Source of the DNA: QFOX01 sp033763655 | GTDB lineage: Bacteria > Pseudomonadota > Alphaproteobacteria > Rickettsiales > UBA3002 | Direction: 5' to 3' | Assembly: GCA_033763655.1 (NCBI GenBank) | Contig: JANRKD010000002.1 | Coordinates: forward strand, 62,001 to 126,000 | DNA length: 64,000 nt | In this document: positions 43,468-52,018 of the stretch, piece by piece | Layout of the letters: every line of letters begins with the position of its first letter | How positions within the stretch are numbered: position 1 is the stretch's first letter | Made by a program: the position numbers and the translations under genes | The notes under the pieces: generated by a model | Databases searched by the model: none | The model's input: only the letters and a program-made list of their open reading frames with translations | What the model was told of the DNA's origin: nothing

Positions 43468-44739
43468 ATGCCTAACGCCCTGCCGACCGATTACGATGCC
43501 CTGTTCGCCGCGACCATCGCGCAAATCCGCAGCGAGGGGCGCTATCGTGTTTTCACCGAGCTGGAGCGCATCGCGGGCGGCTTCCCCCGCGCCCGCTCGA
43601 CCCGCACGGGTCGCGACGTAATCGTCTGGTGCGCGAATGATTACCTTGGCATGGGCCAACACCCGGACGTGCTCGAAGCCATGAAATTTGCGATTGACGG
43701 CATGGGCGCAGGCGCCGGTGGCACCCGCAACATCTCGGGCAACCATAACCGGATTACCTCGCTGGAATCGACCGTCGCCCGCCTGCACCAGAAAGAGGCG
43801 GGGCTGGTGTTCACTTCGGGCTACGTCGCCAATGAGGCGGGATTAAGCACGCTGGGCGCAATGCTTGAGGGCTGCATCATGTTCTCGGATGCGGATAACC
43901 ACGCCTCGATGATTCATGGCATTCGCCAGAGCAATGCCGAGAAAAAAATCTTCCGCCACAACGATGTCGGCCATCTCGCACGGCTGCTGGCCGCGACGGA
44001 TTACCGCCGCCCCAAGGTGATTGCCTTCGAGTCGGTGTATTCGATGGATGGCGACATCGGGAAAATCAGGGAAATTTGCGCGCTTGCCCGTCAGTATAAC
44101 GCCCTCACCTACCTCGACGAGGTGCATGCGGTCGGCATGTATGGCGCCCATGGCGCAGGCATCGCCGAGCGCGAAGGCGTGATGGATGAGGTCGATATTA
44201 TTCAGGGCACGTTTGCCAAGGCCTTCGGCGTCATCGGCGGCTATATCGCCTCACGCGCGGTGATTATCGACCTGATCCGCTCCTGCGCGCCGAGCTTCAT
44301 TTTCACCACCACTCAGCCGCCCGCCATCGCCGCCGGGGCCGAGGCCAGCATCCGCCACCTCATGCAGTCATCGGCGGAGCGTGAAGCCCACCAGCGCAAC
44401 GCGCGGATGATGAAAACCATGCTCGCGCAGGCGGGCATCCCCGTCCTTGCCAACGAAACGCATATTGTGCCGGTCATGGTCGGCGACCCGGTGAAATGTA
44501 AACAAGCGTCGGATATTCTGCTTGAGGAATACCAGATGTATGTGCAGCCGATTAATTACCCCACCGTGCGCAAAGGCACCGAGCGCCTGCGCGTCACCCC
44601 GACGCCCTTCCACACGGCGGAAATGATGCAGCAATTCTGCGCGGCGCTGGTCGAGATTTTCGTGCGGCTTAACATCCGCTACAGCGATCCGGTGGCGGAG
44701 GAATCAAAAACCGGGCACCAGAAAAGCGCCGTCGCCTAG
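43468..44739 (+). CDS. hemA: 5-aminolevulinate synthase
   Basis: C4-pathway enzyme condensing glycine and succinyl-CoA, typical of Alphaproteobacteria. The 423-residue PLP protein from the ATG at 43468 has WCANDYLGMGQHPDVLEAM, GAGAGGTRNISGNH, FESVYSMDGD, DEVHAVGMYG and the Schiff-base lysine K251 in QGTFAKAFGVIGGYI. AAAGGT lies before the start; an in-frame ATG-like start at 43420 would add 16 residues. It follows ctaA in the same direction, linking first-step haem synthesis to haem A formation. Confidence 0.96.
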   Translation: MPNALPTDYDALFAATIAQIRSEGRYRVFTELERIAGGFPRARSTRTGRDVIVWCANDYLGMGQHPDVLEAMKFAIDGMGAGAGGTRNISGNHNRITSLESTVARLHQKEAGLVFTSGYVANEAGLSTLGAMLEGCIMFSDADNHASMIHGIRQSNAEKKIFRHNDVGHLARLLAATDYRRPKVIAFESVYSMDGDIGKIREICALARQYNALTYLDEVHAVGMYGAHGAGIAEREGVMDEVDIIQGTFAKAFGVIGGYIASRAVIIDLIRSCAPSFIFTTTQPPAIAAGAEASIRHLMQSSAEREAHQRNARMMKTMLAQAGIPVLANETHIVPVMVGDPVKCKQASDILLEEYQMYVQPINYPTVRKGTERLRVTPTPFHTAEMMQQFCAALVEIFVRLNIRYSDPVAEESKTGHQKSAVA

Positions 44740-44769
44740 AGCATTTTATGTTCAGACCTGACACCATCC

Positions 44770-44854
44770 GTCATTGCGAGGGAGCTTCGCGACCGAAGTA
44801 ATCCAGCAAAAGACATCAAAAAAACTGGATTGCCGCGCTATCGCTCGCAATGAC
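44770..44854. repeat. Palindromic intergenic repeat between hemA and acs
   Basis: GTCATTGCGAG (44770-44780) pairs with CTCGCAATGAC (44844-44854), and within it AATCCAG pairs with CTGGATT. This CGTCATTGCGAG-type palindrome is a common dispersed repeat in several alphaproteobacterial lineages. It lies between convergent genes, eight bases from the acs stop, and may also end transcripts. Confidence 0.85.
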
Positions 44855-44862
44855 AAAACGCC

Positions 44863-46800
44863 CTAGCCGGAGGGGCGGTTCAGCCGCGTGGCGATGAGTT
44901 TTTCCACCACTTCAGGATCAAGCAGCGTGGATGTATCGCCCAGCGAGGTGGTTTCATTCTCGGCGATTTTACGCAGGATGCGGCGCATAATTTTCCCCGA
45001 ACGGGTTTTGGGCAAGCCCGGCGTGAGATGCACAAAGTCCGGCACGGCAAGGCCGCCGATATGGCCACGCACATGCTGCTTCAATTCGGCGACGAGTGCG
45101 TCACCGCCCGGCGCGCCCGCATTCAACGTCACATAGGCATAAACCCCCTGCCCCTTGATGTCGTGCGGGTAACCGACCACCGCCGCCTCGGCCACGAGCG
45201 GATGTGCCACCAGCGCCGATTCAATCTCCGCCGTCCCCAAACGGTGGCCACTGACGTTGATAACATCATCGACGCGCCCGGTAATCCAGTAATAGCCGTC
45301 CGCATCGCGGCGGCAACCGTCCGAGGTGAAATACTTGCCGTGCACCTGCGAAAAATACGTCTGGCGAAAGCGTTCGTGATCGCCCCAGATGCTACGTGCC
45401 TGCCCTGGCCAGGAATCGGCAATGGTCAGCATGCCTTCACACGCGCCTTCGAGCAGCTTTCCATGTATGTCGTAAACCTCCGGGATAATGCCAAAGAACG
45501 GCACCGCGCAGGAACCGGGCTTTGTCGGCGTCGCCGCAGGCAGCGGTGTGAGCAGATGCCCGCCCGTTTCAGTCTGCCAATAAGTATCGACAACGGCGCA
45601 GCGCCCTTCACCGACAACATCGTGATACCATAGCCACGCCTCGGGGTTAATTGGCTCACCGACGCTGCCGAGGATTTTGAGCGAGGCGCGCGAGGTGCGT
45701 TTGACGAAGGCATTCCCCTGCGCCATCAGCGCCCGCACCGCTGTGGGTGCGGTGTAAAACTTCGTCACCTTATGCGCATCAACCACCTGCCAGAAACGCG
45801 AGGCATCGGGGTAATTGGGCACCCCCTCGAACATCAACGTGGTGGCGCCGCAGGCCAATGGCCCGTAGACGATATAGCTGTGGCCGGTAATCCAGCCGAC
45901 ATCCGCCGTGCACCAGTAAATGTCGTCGGGTTGCAGGTCAAAAACATACTGCGTGGTAATCGCGGCATAGACCATATACCCCGCCGTCGTATGCAGCAGG
46001 CCTTTGGGTTTGCCGGTGGAGCCTGACGTGTAGAGGATGAATAACGGGTCTTCGGCCTCCATCACTTCCGGCACACATACAGACGATTGCTGGGGTACAA
46101 CAGCATACCACCAAAGGTCACGGCCTGCGTTCATAGCCACCTCGGTTGGCGTGGTTTCATAGACCAGCACGTGGCGCACGCTTAACCCTTCAATCGCCGC
46201 ATCCACCGTTGCTTTGAGCGGGATGGTTTTGCCGCCGCGCCGCCCAACATTGGCGGTGATGATAAAATCGCTCGCGCAATCTTCTACGCGGCTGCGGATG
46301 GAGTCCGCCGAAAATCCTGCAAACACCACCGAATGCACCGCACCAATGCGGGCGCAGGCGAGCATTGCAAACGCCGCTTCGGGCACCATCGGCATATAAA
46401 TCGTTACCCGGTCGCCTTTTTTAACGCCAAGCGAACGCAGGGCATTGGCCAGCTTGCAAATCTCGGTCAGCAGCTCGGCGTAACTGATGCGCCGCACCTC
46501 GCCCGGCGTATCGCCCTCCCACAGGATTGCGGTTTTATCGGGCGTCGCCTTGGCATGGCGGTCGATACAATTGGTGGTGACATTAAGCGTCGCACCCTCG
46601 AACCAGCGGATGCGCACCGCATCGGCAAAATCGGTGTTTTTGACCCGCGTCCACGGCATGCCCCATTCAAAATCACCCGCAAGATCGCCCCAGAACCCCT
46701 CGGGATCGGCGACGGAGCGCGCATACATTTCCCGATAGCGCGCGGCATCCGCATGGGCGGTGGGCAATAACGCGGCGGGAACGGGAAACAGAGAATCCAT
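44863..46800 (-). CDS. acs: Acetyl-CoA synthetase
   Basis: AMP-forming ligase that activates acetate. From the ATG at 46800 the protein has 645 residues: an N-terminal ACAS segment, the AMP-binding core with LFILYTSGSTGKPKGLLHTT and VDTYWQTETGGHLLTPLP, and the C-terminal domain with GHRLGTAEIESALVAHPLVAEAAVVG. The regulatory lysine is in PKTRSGKIMRRILR, the site acetylated in related enzymes. The longer ORF start at 46947 would add 49 residues without homology. The product feeds acetyl-CoA to the TCA cycle or to the PHA genes seen at the right end. Confidence 0.96.
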   Translation of the reverse strand: MDSLFPVPAALLPTAHADAARYREMYARSVADPEGFWGDLAGDFEWGMPWTRVKNTDFADAVRIRWFEGATLNVTTNCIDRHAKATPDKTAILWEGDTPGEVRRISYAELLTEICKLANALRSLGVKKGDRVTIYMPMVPEAAFAMLACARIGAVHSVVFAGFSADSIRSRVEDCASDFIITANVGRRGGKTIPLKATVDAAIEGLSVRHVLVYETTPTEVAMNAGRDLWWYAVVPQQSSVCVPEVMEAEDPLFILYTSGSTGKPKGLLHTTAGYMVYAAITTQYVFDLQPDDIYWCTADVGWITGHSYIVYGPLACGATTLMFEGVPNYPDASRFWQVVDAHKVTKFYTAPTAVRALMAQGNAFVKRTSRASLKILGSVGEPINPEAWLWYHDVVGEGRCAVVDTYWQTETGGHLLTPLPAATPTKPGSCAVPFFGIIPEVYDIHGKLLEGACEGMLTIADSWPGQARSIWGDHERFRQTYFSQVHGKYFTSDGCRRDADGYYWITGRVDDVINVSGHRLGTAEIESALVAHPLVAEAAVVGYPHDIKGQGVYAYVTLNAGAPGGDALVAELKQHVRGHIGGLAVPDFVHLTPGLPKTRSGKIMRRILRKIAENETTSLGDTSTLLDPEVVEKLIATRLNRPSG

Positions 46801-46963
46801 CGAACAACTCCCATTAGTGCATACCGCTGCGACTTTAGCCGTTTTGTTCCCCGCGTGAAAGGAAATCCATCCCCGCCCTCTCCCATCACGCCGGATTGGC
46901 GCTTTCGCGGCAGGCAGAAACACTCTATAGCAAGCGGATACATTCACTCAGGCTGTAAACCCG

Positions 46964-47716
46964 ATGCCCCGCTATAAACTCACCCTCGAATATGACGGCA
47001 GCCCCTATTCCGGCTGGCAGAAGCAAAGCGAAGCGCCCAGCGTGCAAGCCGTGCTCGAACAGGCCGCCACCCGTTTCATGAACGCCGCCGACACCATCGA
47101 GGTGCAATGCGCCGGGCGCACCGATGCGGGCGTACACGCACGCGGCCAGGTGGCACATGTCGATTTCGCTGAGGCGCGCGCGGCCAACGCCATTGTACGC
47201 GGCCTCAACGCGCTGATGATGCCACACCCGATTGCCGTGCTTTCCGCCGAGCCGGTCGCGGATGATTTTTCCGCCCGCTTCGATGCCCAAAAGCGTCATT
47301 ATCTTTACCGCATCACAAACCGAAAAGGCGCACCTGCGCTTGATGTTAACCGCACATGGCACGTGCATAAACCACTCAATATCGAGGCCATGCAACGCGC
47401 GGCGCACTACCTCGTCGGTCATCATGATTTTAGCAGCTTTAGAGGCGGCGAGTGTCAGGCTAAAAGCCCGCTCAAAACCCTCGATACACTGGAAGTGAAG
47501 CAACGCAGCACCAACCCGGAACAGGTGATGATCCGCACCTCCGCCAAATCCTTTCTGCACCATCAGGTGCGCAATATGGTCGGCACGCTGGTCTATGTCG
47601 GCATCGGCAAATGGCAGGTCGAGCGTGTCGCCGAAGCGCTCGCCGCGCGTGACCGTCGCGCAGGCGGCCCGATGGCCCCGGCGCATGGGCTGTATTTAAT
47701 GAACGTGGAGTATTAG
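46964..47716 (+). CDS. truA: tRNA pseudouridine(38-40) synthase
   Basis: Makes pseudouridine at positions 38-40 of tRNA anticodon arms. The 250-residue protein starts MPRYKLTLEYDGSPYSGWQKQ and has the catalytic D54 in CAGRTDAGVHARGQVAHVD. The second half contains YLVGHHDFSSFRGGECQAKSP and the C-terminal FLHHQVRNMVGTLVYVG, all usual. It diverges from acs and converges on dapE, eight bases away. Confidence 0.95.
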   Translation: MPRYKLTLEYDGSPYSGWQKQSEAPSVQAVLEQAATRFMNAADTIEVQCAGRTDAGVHARGQVAHVDFAEARAANAIVRGLNALMMPHPIAVLSAEPVADDFSARFDAQKRHYLYRITNRKGAPALDVNRTWHVHKPLNIEAMQRAAHYLVGHHDFSSFRGGECQAKSPLKTLDTLEVKQRSTNPEQVMIRTSAKSFLHHQVRNMVGTLVYVGIGKWQVERVAEALAARDRRAGGPMAPAHGLYLMNVEY

Positions 47717-47724
47717 GCTTCGGG

Positions 47725-48936
47725 TTATCCCTTAAAATACTTCTCCAGCATCCGCTGATAAATCTTTACTAGCCCTTCGAGGGTTTTCACCTCTACCCGC
47801 TCATCCACCATGTGGCTGGTGCGGCCTGTCGCGCCAAACTCGATGACCGGGCAATAATCCTTGATAAACCGCGCATCCGAAGTGCCGCCCGTGGTGCTTA
47901 AATTGGGCGTCAGCCCCGTAATTTCCGAAACCGCTTCGACTACCATCGTCGCCAAGGCATCGTCTTTCGTCAGGAAGGACTCCCCCGTCAGCCGCGAGGT
48001 CAGGCTGTAGCTGCCGCGCGGGTCGAGGCGTGCGCGCACCCATGCCTCGATATCCGCGCTCGTATGCAGGTTATTGAAACGCACGTTGAACTGCGCGCTG
48101 GCCTTACCGGGGATCATATTCACTGTCGGGTTGCCAACATCGACACTTGTCACCTCAAGGTTACTCGGCGGGAAAAAGGCATTCCCCTCATCGAGCGGCT
48201 TGGTATAAAGCGCATGCAGCATGTGGATGAGGCGCGTCACCGGATTATCGGCCAGGCTCGGGTAGGCCACATGCCCCTGCCTGCCCGACACTTCGAGCAC
48301 GAAGCTGATGCTGCCACGACGGCCAATTTTGGCCATTTCACCAAGAACAGTAGGGTTGGTTGGCTCGCCGACGATGCAAACGTCGAGTTTCTCGCCGCGT
48401 GCCGTTAAAAACTCCAGCATTTTGCGCGTGCCGTTGATGGCGACTCCCTCCTCGTCCTGCGTGATAAGCAGCGAGATGGAGAAATTTTTATGTGAAGGGG
48501 ATATCATCCCCTTCGCTTCGCTGACCCCTTCCGCACGCGGCTCGCCGGAGGCTACGCACGGCTCATTCGCATTATGGAGAAACTCCCGCACCGCCACCAT
48601 AAACGCGGCGATGGCGCCTTTCATATCCTCAGCGCCACGGCCAATTAACTCACCGTCGATCACTTCGGGAGCAAAGGGCGGCACACGCCACGCGGTTGGA
48701 TCGCCGACCGGCACGACATCCGTATGCCCCGCAAAGCAGAAATTCGGCGCCGACGTGCCATAACGCAGATAGAGATTTTCGACCGGTGCGGTGCCTTCCT
48801 CCGCAAACGTCGCGCGGGTGGCAACAAAACCCAGCGGCACAAGAAATTCCTCAATCACGTCGAACACGCCTGCGGTTTCGGGCGTCACGCTCGGGCAGGC
48901 GATAAGGGCTTTGGCAAGTTCGGTGACGTCGCGCAT
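47725..48936 (-). CDS. dapE: Succinyl-diaminopimelate desuccinylase
   Basis: Dinuclear zinc hydrolase of the lysine/diaminopimelate pathway. The 403-residue protein has H71 and D73 in FAGHTDVVPVGD, the bridging aspartate in GRGAEDMKGA and the catalytic glutamate in ITQDEEGVAINGT. Homologues are about 375-380 residues; this one is longer because about 30 residues (121-151, NANEPCVASGEPRAEGVSEA onward) are inserted between the helix AVREFL and the strand SISLLIT. That segment corresponds to repeat-like DNA at 48484-48573. It overlaps dapD by one base. Confidence 0.94.
   Translation of the reverse strand: MRDVTELAKALIACPSVTPETAGVFDVIEEFLVPLGFVATRATFAEEGTAPVENLYLRYGTSAPNFCFAGHTDVVPVGDPTAWRVPPFAPEVIDGELIGRGAEDMKGAIAAFMVAVREFLHNANEPCVASGEPRAEGVSEAKGMISPSHKNFSISLLITQDEEGVAINGTRKMLEFLTARGEKLDVCIVGEPTNPTVLGEMAKIGRRGSISFVLEVSGRQGHVAYPSLADNPVTRLIHMLHALYTKPLDEGNAFFPPSNLEVTSVDVGNPTVNMIPGKASAQFNVRFNNLHTSADIEAWVRARLDPRGSYSLTSRLTGESFLTKDDALATMVVEAVSEITGLTPNLSTTGGTSDARFIKDYCPVIEFGATGRTSHMVDERVEVKTLEGLVKIYQRMLEKYFKG
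48484..48573. repeat. Repeat-like insertion in frame in dapE
   Basis: The segment contains a perfect hairpin, GAAGGGGAT-ATC-ATCCCCTTC (48494-48514), and two copies of a CGCACG-GCTC-like word around a CTCGCCGGAG core. It encodes residues without counterpart in other DapE proteins. The exact ends are uncertain. Its sequence differs from the htpG and purK elements. Confidence 0.7.
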
Positions 48937-49772
48937 TATGCCCGTAGCAGCTCGTTAATGCTCGTTTTGCTCCGCGTTTTTTCATCGACCCGTTTCACAA
49001 TCACCGCGCAGGCAAGGCTTGGCTCGCTGGAGTTTTTACCCGGCATGGTGCCCGGCACCACGACCGAATAGGCAGGCACACGACCATAGATCACCTCGCC
49101 TGTCGCCCGATCGACGATTTTGGTCGACGCGCCAAGGAACACGCCCATTGAAATCACCGCGCCTTCCTCGACGATGACGCCCTCGGCGATTTCCGAACGC
49201 GCACCGATGAAGCAGTGATCCTCGATAATCACCGGATTCGCCTGCAGCGGCTCAAGCACGCCACCAATACCGACCCCTCCCGAAATATGACAGTTTTTGC
49301 CAATCTGCGCGCAGGAACCAATCGTCACCCAGGTATCGACCATGGTGCCTGCACCGACATAGGCGCCGATATTCACAAAGCTTGGCATCAGCACCACGCC
49401 TGTGTCGATGAAGCTGCCCGCGCGCACAAAACAGCCCGGCACCGCACGAAAACCGGCGGCGGCGAATTGCGCTTCATCCCAACCACGAAACTTCATCGGC
49501 ACTTTGTCGTACCACGCGGCAGGCACCCCGCCCATGGTCGGCCCGTGGGTAACTTCATTGCCGTTGAGGCGGAACGACAGCAAAATCGCCTGCTTCACCC
49601 ATTGGTTGACCACCCACGCCCCCTCTTTTTTCTCGGCAATGCGCAGGGTCCCCGCATCGAGCGCGGCCAGCACTTTCTCGACCGCCTCGCGCAGCTCGCC
49701 CTGCGTTTCAGTGGTGATGCCAGCGCGGTTGTCCCAGCCGTTCTCAATCGTGTTGCTTAAGTAGGTGCTCAT
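48936..49772 (-). CDS. dapD: Tetrahydrodipicolinate N-succinyltransferase
   Basis: Succinylates tetrahydrodipicolinate in diaminopimelate synthesis. The 278-residue protein is a left-handed beta-helix (hexapeptide repeat) trimer: an N-terminal helical domain, then repeats around MPSFVNIGAYVGAGTMVDTWVTIGSCAQIGKNCHISGGVGIGGVLEPLQ, with ENCFIGARSE-like DHCFIGARSEIAEGV. The next step's enzyme, dapE, directly follows with a one-base overlap, so these two consecutive enzymes are co-translated. Confidence 0.96.
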   Translation of the reverse strand: MSTYLSNTIENGWDNRAGITTETQGELREAVEKVLAALDAGTLRIAEKKEGAWVVNQWVKQAILLSFRLNGNEVTHGPTMGGVPAAWYDKVPMKFRGWDEAQFAAAGFRAVPGCFVRAGSFIDTGVVLMPSFVNIGAYVGAGTMVDTWVTIGSCAQIGKNCHISGGVGIGGVLEPLQANPVIIEDHCFIGARSEIAEGVIVEEGAVISMGVFLGASTKIVDRATGEVIYGRVPAYSVVVPGTMPGKNSSEPSLACAVIVKRVDEKTRSKTSINELLRA

Positions 49773-49814
49773 GGTTACCTCGTTCCGGTTGAGGCGGATT
49801 TAAAGCGACAGCGC

Positions 49815-49842
49815 TTGATTAGCAACCAAAAGTGACTACATA
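49815..49842 (+). promoter_or_regulatory. Likely nfu promoter
   Basis: TTGATT (49815-49820) and TACATA (49837-49842) are separated by 16 nt and lie about 20 nt before the nfu start. They fit a sigma-70 promoter moderately well. No IscR-like site was identified. Confidence 0.5.
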
Positions 49843-49862
49843 GGGGAGGAAAGCGAGGCGTT

Positions 49863-50429
49863 ATGTTCATCCAGACCGAAGCCACCCCCAACCCCAACAC
49901 CCTGAAATTTCTGCCTGGTCAGGCAGTGCTGGGCGAGAAAACCGCCTTTTTCACCGACCGCGACAACGCCAAAGCCTCGCCGCTGGCCAGTGCGCTGTTC
50001 GTGCTTGCCGACATCCGCGCAGTCTTTTTCGGCAGCGATTTTATTACCGTCACCAAGACCGAAGCCGCCCAGTGGGACGCCCTCAAACCGCAGATTTTAA
50101 CCACCGTCATGGAGCATTACCAGAGCGGCCTGCCGCTGATGCAACCAGTAAAAGCAAGTGCCGGAACGACGGAGAATACCAAGGATTATTCCGCCGATGA
50201 GCAGGAAGTCGTTGATCAAATCAAGGAATTGCTTGAAACCCGCGTTCGCCCCGCCGTTGCGCAGGATGGTGGCGATATTATCTTCCACAGCTTTAAGGAA
50301 GGGATTGTGCGGCTCGAAATGCATGGCGCCTGCTCGGGCTGCCCCAGCTCAACCGCGACGCTTAAAAGCGGCATCGAGAACATGCTGAAACATTACATTC
50401 CGGAAGTGCTCGCCGTCGAGCCTGCCTAA
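49863..50429 (+). CDS. NifU-like Fe-S scaffold/carrier protein (Nfu)
   Basis: Fe-S cluster carrier of the Nfu family. The 188 residues comprise an N-terminal Nfu_N domain (MFIQTEATPNPNTLKFLPGQ, 1-88), a short linker and a C-terminal NifU domain with the cluster-binding C157 and C160 in MHGACSGCPSSTATLKSGIE. This is the alphaproteobacterial/mitochondrial architecture. It diverges from dapD; its stop overlaps the convergent flagellar-like gene by four bases. Confidence 0.95.
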   Translation: MFIQTEATPNPNTLKFLPGQAVLGEKTAFFTDRDNAKASPLASALFVLADIRAVFFGSDFITVTKTEAAQWDALKPQILTTVMEHYQSGLPLMQPVKASAGTTENTKDYSADEQEVVDQIKELLETRVRPAVAQDGGDIIFHSFKEGIVRLEMHGACSGCPSSTATLKSGIENMLKHYIPEVLAVEPA

Positions 50430-50770
50430 GCCTGAATATCGAGCAGGAACTGGTCCACCCGGTTCTGCGTTTGCAGCACCCTGAGGTTTGCCTGCGCATT
50501 ATAACTCGCCACTTGCGCCTCGACAATTTCCTGCGCCACATCCACGTTCGGGCGCTCGGCCACGTTGCCGTCCGCGCCCACGGCGGGGAACGTCGCGGGG
50601 GCACGCTCGACCGCCCGCGCAGTGACGCCGCCCGTGGCGTCGGTGCTCTGCACAATATCCTGCGGCCTGAAATTTTCACTCTGCGCGTTGGCGACATTCA
50701 CCGCCGCGTTGCGGATACGCTGCTCATTCGCAAACAGGCCCGAAAGCGCCGTGGCGCTGACACTGTCCAT
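50426..50770 (-). CDS. Small flagellar rod/hook-like protein
   Basis: A 114-residue protein with the two ends of flagellar rod/hook proteins. The N-terminus, MDSVSATALSGLFANEQRI to NVANAQSENF, matches the flg_bb_rod motif. The C-terminus, NVDVAQEIVEAQVASYNAQANLRVLQTQNRVDQFLLD, matches the flg_bbr_C motif. The D1-like middle is nearly absent, making it shorter than FlgC (about 135). It is alone: no other flagellar gene is in the window. It could be a divergent rod component or a degenerate paralogue. Confidence 0.72.
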   Translation of the reverse strand: MDSVSATALSGLFANEQRIRNAAVNVANAQSENFRPQDIVQSTDATGGVTARAVERAPATFPAVGADGNVAERPNVDVAQEIVEAQVASYNAQANLRVLQTQNRVDQFLLDIQA

Positions 50771-50931
50771 CCTCTGCTCCTTCCTGGGCCCTGTGCGGGC
50801 CTCTCTACTATAGATTGCAGTCTACACCAAATTGCTTAATAAAGCACTTAGATTTTCTATCCCGGTAATAGCCGATGAACTACAAAAGCTTCCCCATCTT
50901 TCCGGGGTAAATCTCTGCGGCTGGCGGGCGG

Positions 50932-51579
50932 TCAATTCCCCGGCGTGTCGAACACCAGCGCCTCGCGCAGCACGCCGACAAATAACTGCAGCGGACGGCT
51001 TAAATCAGTGGGAATCTCGCGATAGACGGAGGCCGCCTGCGGTATCAGGTCGAAGCGGGCGACGCGCGCCTTTTCCGCCGTGCGCATCTGCAGAATCATC
51101 TGCGGCGGCAACCCGAGCGCGTACTGGGTAAGCGGCGCGTTAGCTGCGCCCGCACCTTCCGCGCGCAGGGTGAGTGTCGGCGTCCCGGTGAAAGTGACGT
51201 CATAATGCTCGGGCGCTGCGCCATTTTTTGCATACAGCGCCTCGACACGCTTGGGGAAATGCACGCGGTAAAGGCCCGCGCGGCTATCCAGCGGCGTCAG
51301 GGTAACGCTCGGGAGGGAAATCGCGAAGGTCTCCTCGCCCTCGACCATCGACAGCGTCGCGCGGGTGACGCGCACCCCAAAAGCAAAGGGAAAGCCGGTC
51401 GATACCACCGCATCCGCCTCCAGCGACATCGTGCGGTGCGCCGTGCGCATCTGCTGATAGTAGTGGTGAATACTCGCCTCGACCTGCGCGACATCCCCCG
51501 CCATAAGCCAATGCCAGAGGAGAAACCACGCAAACACAAGGGCCAGCGCGCCTACGACGAGTTTCAGAATGTAACGCAT
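50932..51579 (-). CDS. Membrane-anchored protein, DUF2125-like
   Basis: A 215-residue protein with one N-terminal transmembrane helix (about 5-26, LKLVVGALALVFAWFLLWHW) and a beta-rich periplasmic part. The segment VVSTGFPFAFGVRVTRATLSM followed by ISLPSVTLTPL and YRVHFPKRVEALY resembles the DUF2125 family of Alphaproteobacteria, where a GFP or GFPF turn recurs. The match is by pattern only. No function is known. It is transcribed alone, between the flagellar-like gene and a repeat-rich gap. Confidence 0.6.
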   Translation of the reverse strand: MRYILKLVVGALALVFAWFLLWHWLMAGDVAQVEASIHHYYQQMRTAHRTMSLEADAVVSTGFPFAFGVRVTRATLSMVEGEETFAISLPSVTLTPLDSRAGLYRVHFPKRVEALYAKNGAAPEHYDVTFTGTPTLTLRAEGAGAANAPLTQYALGLPPQMILQMRTAEKARVARFDLIPQAASVYREIPTDLSRPLQLFVGVLREALVFDTPGN

Positions 51580-51702
51580 AGGCGCGGCTCCCTTACAAAG
51601 ATTCTCCGGCTATAATCTGATTCAGTCACGAATGCGACCCTTTGTCATCCCTCGTGAAAGCAGAACGCTTTAGCCGGTAGCCAGTCGTCACGCTCTCCCC
51701 TC

Positions 51703-51760
51703 GTCGTGCCGTCTTTATGACGGCATCCATCTTAAGGTAGACCCCGCAATCCATGCGGGG
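51703..51760. repeat. 58-nt dispersed repeat, copy 2
   Basis: It matches 29568-29625 at 55 of 58 positions and has the same orientation. The differences are one G/A and a GA/CC pair in the loop of the second stem, so the stems are preserved. It lies 22 kb from copy 1. Confidence 0.9.
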
Positions 51761-51783
51761 GGACACGTGGGGTCGGGGTGACA

Positions 51784-51815
51784 CTGGGGACACACTAAAA
51801 TCATTGTGTCCCCAG
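51784..51815. repeat. REP-like perfect hairpin
   Basis: Arms CTGGGGACACA (51784-51794) and TGTGTCCCCAG (51805-51815) enclose a ten-base loop. The GGGGACA-loop-TGTCCCC form resembles REP sequences mobilised by Y1 (REP-associated) transposases, but no such transposase gene is in the window. Confidence 0.75.
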
Positions 51816-52018
51816 CGCGTCCCCTTCGCCCTTGCCCTTTCGGCCGGGCTGAACTGGCTGCCAGCGGTACCTCCCCATCCTTTGTCATGCCAGCTTTACG
51901 CTGGCGTCCAGCCCTTCAGGAAAACTCTCCGGCGCAGACGCGCCATGATGGATGCTGAAACACGTTCAGCATGACACACGGCGAGAGTGGTGCCCTGCGC
52001 AGGCTGCGGGAATCTTTT

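Larger units (their letters stand above)
51580..52018. repeat. Repeat-dense intergenic region without genes
   Basis: The longest gene-free stretch in the window. It holds copy 2 of the 58-nt repeat (51703-51760), a perfect 11-nt-arm hairpin CTGGGGACACA/TGTGTCCCCAG (51784-51815), and a composite palindrome bounded by GTCATG and CATGAC (51882-51976) with two inner hairpins. A CCCTTGCCC-rich segment around 51825-51870 resembles 60570-60610. I see no ORF with protein-like composition and no RNA gene. Confidence 0.8.
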
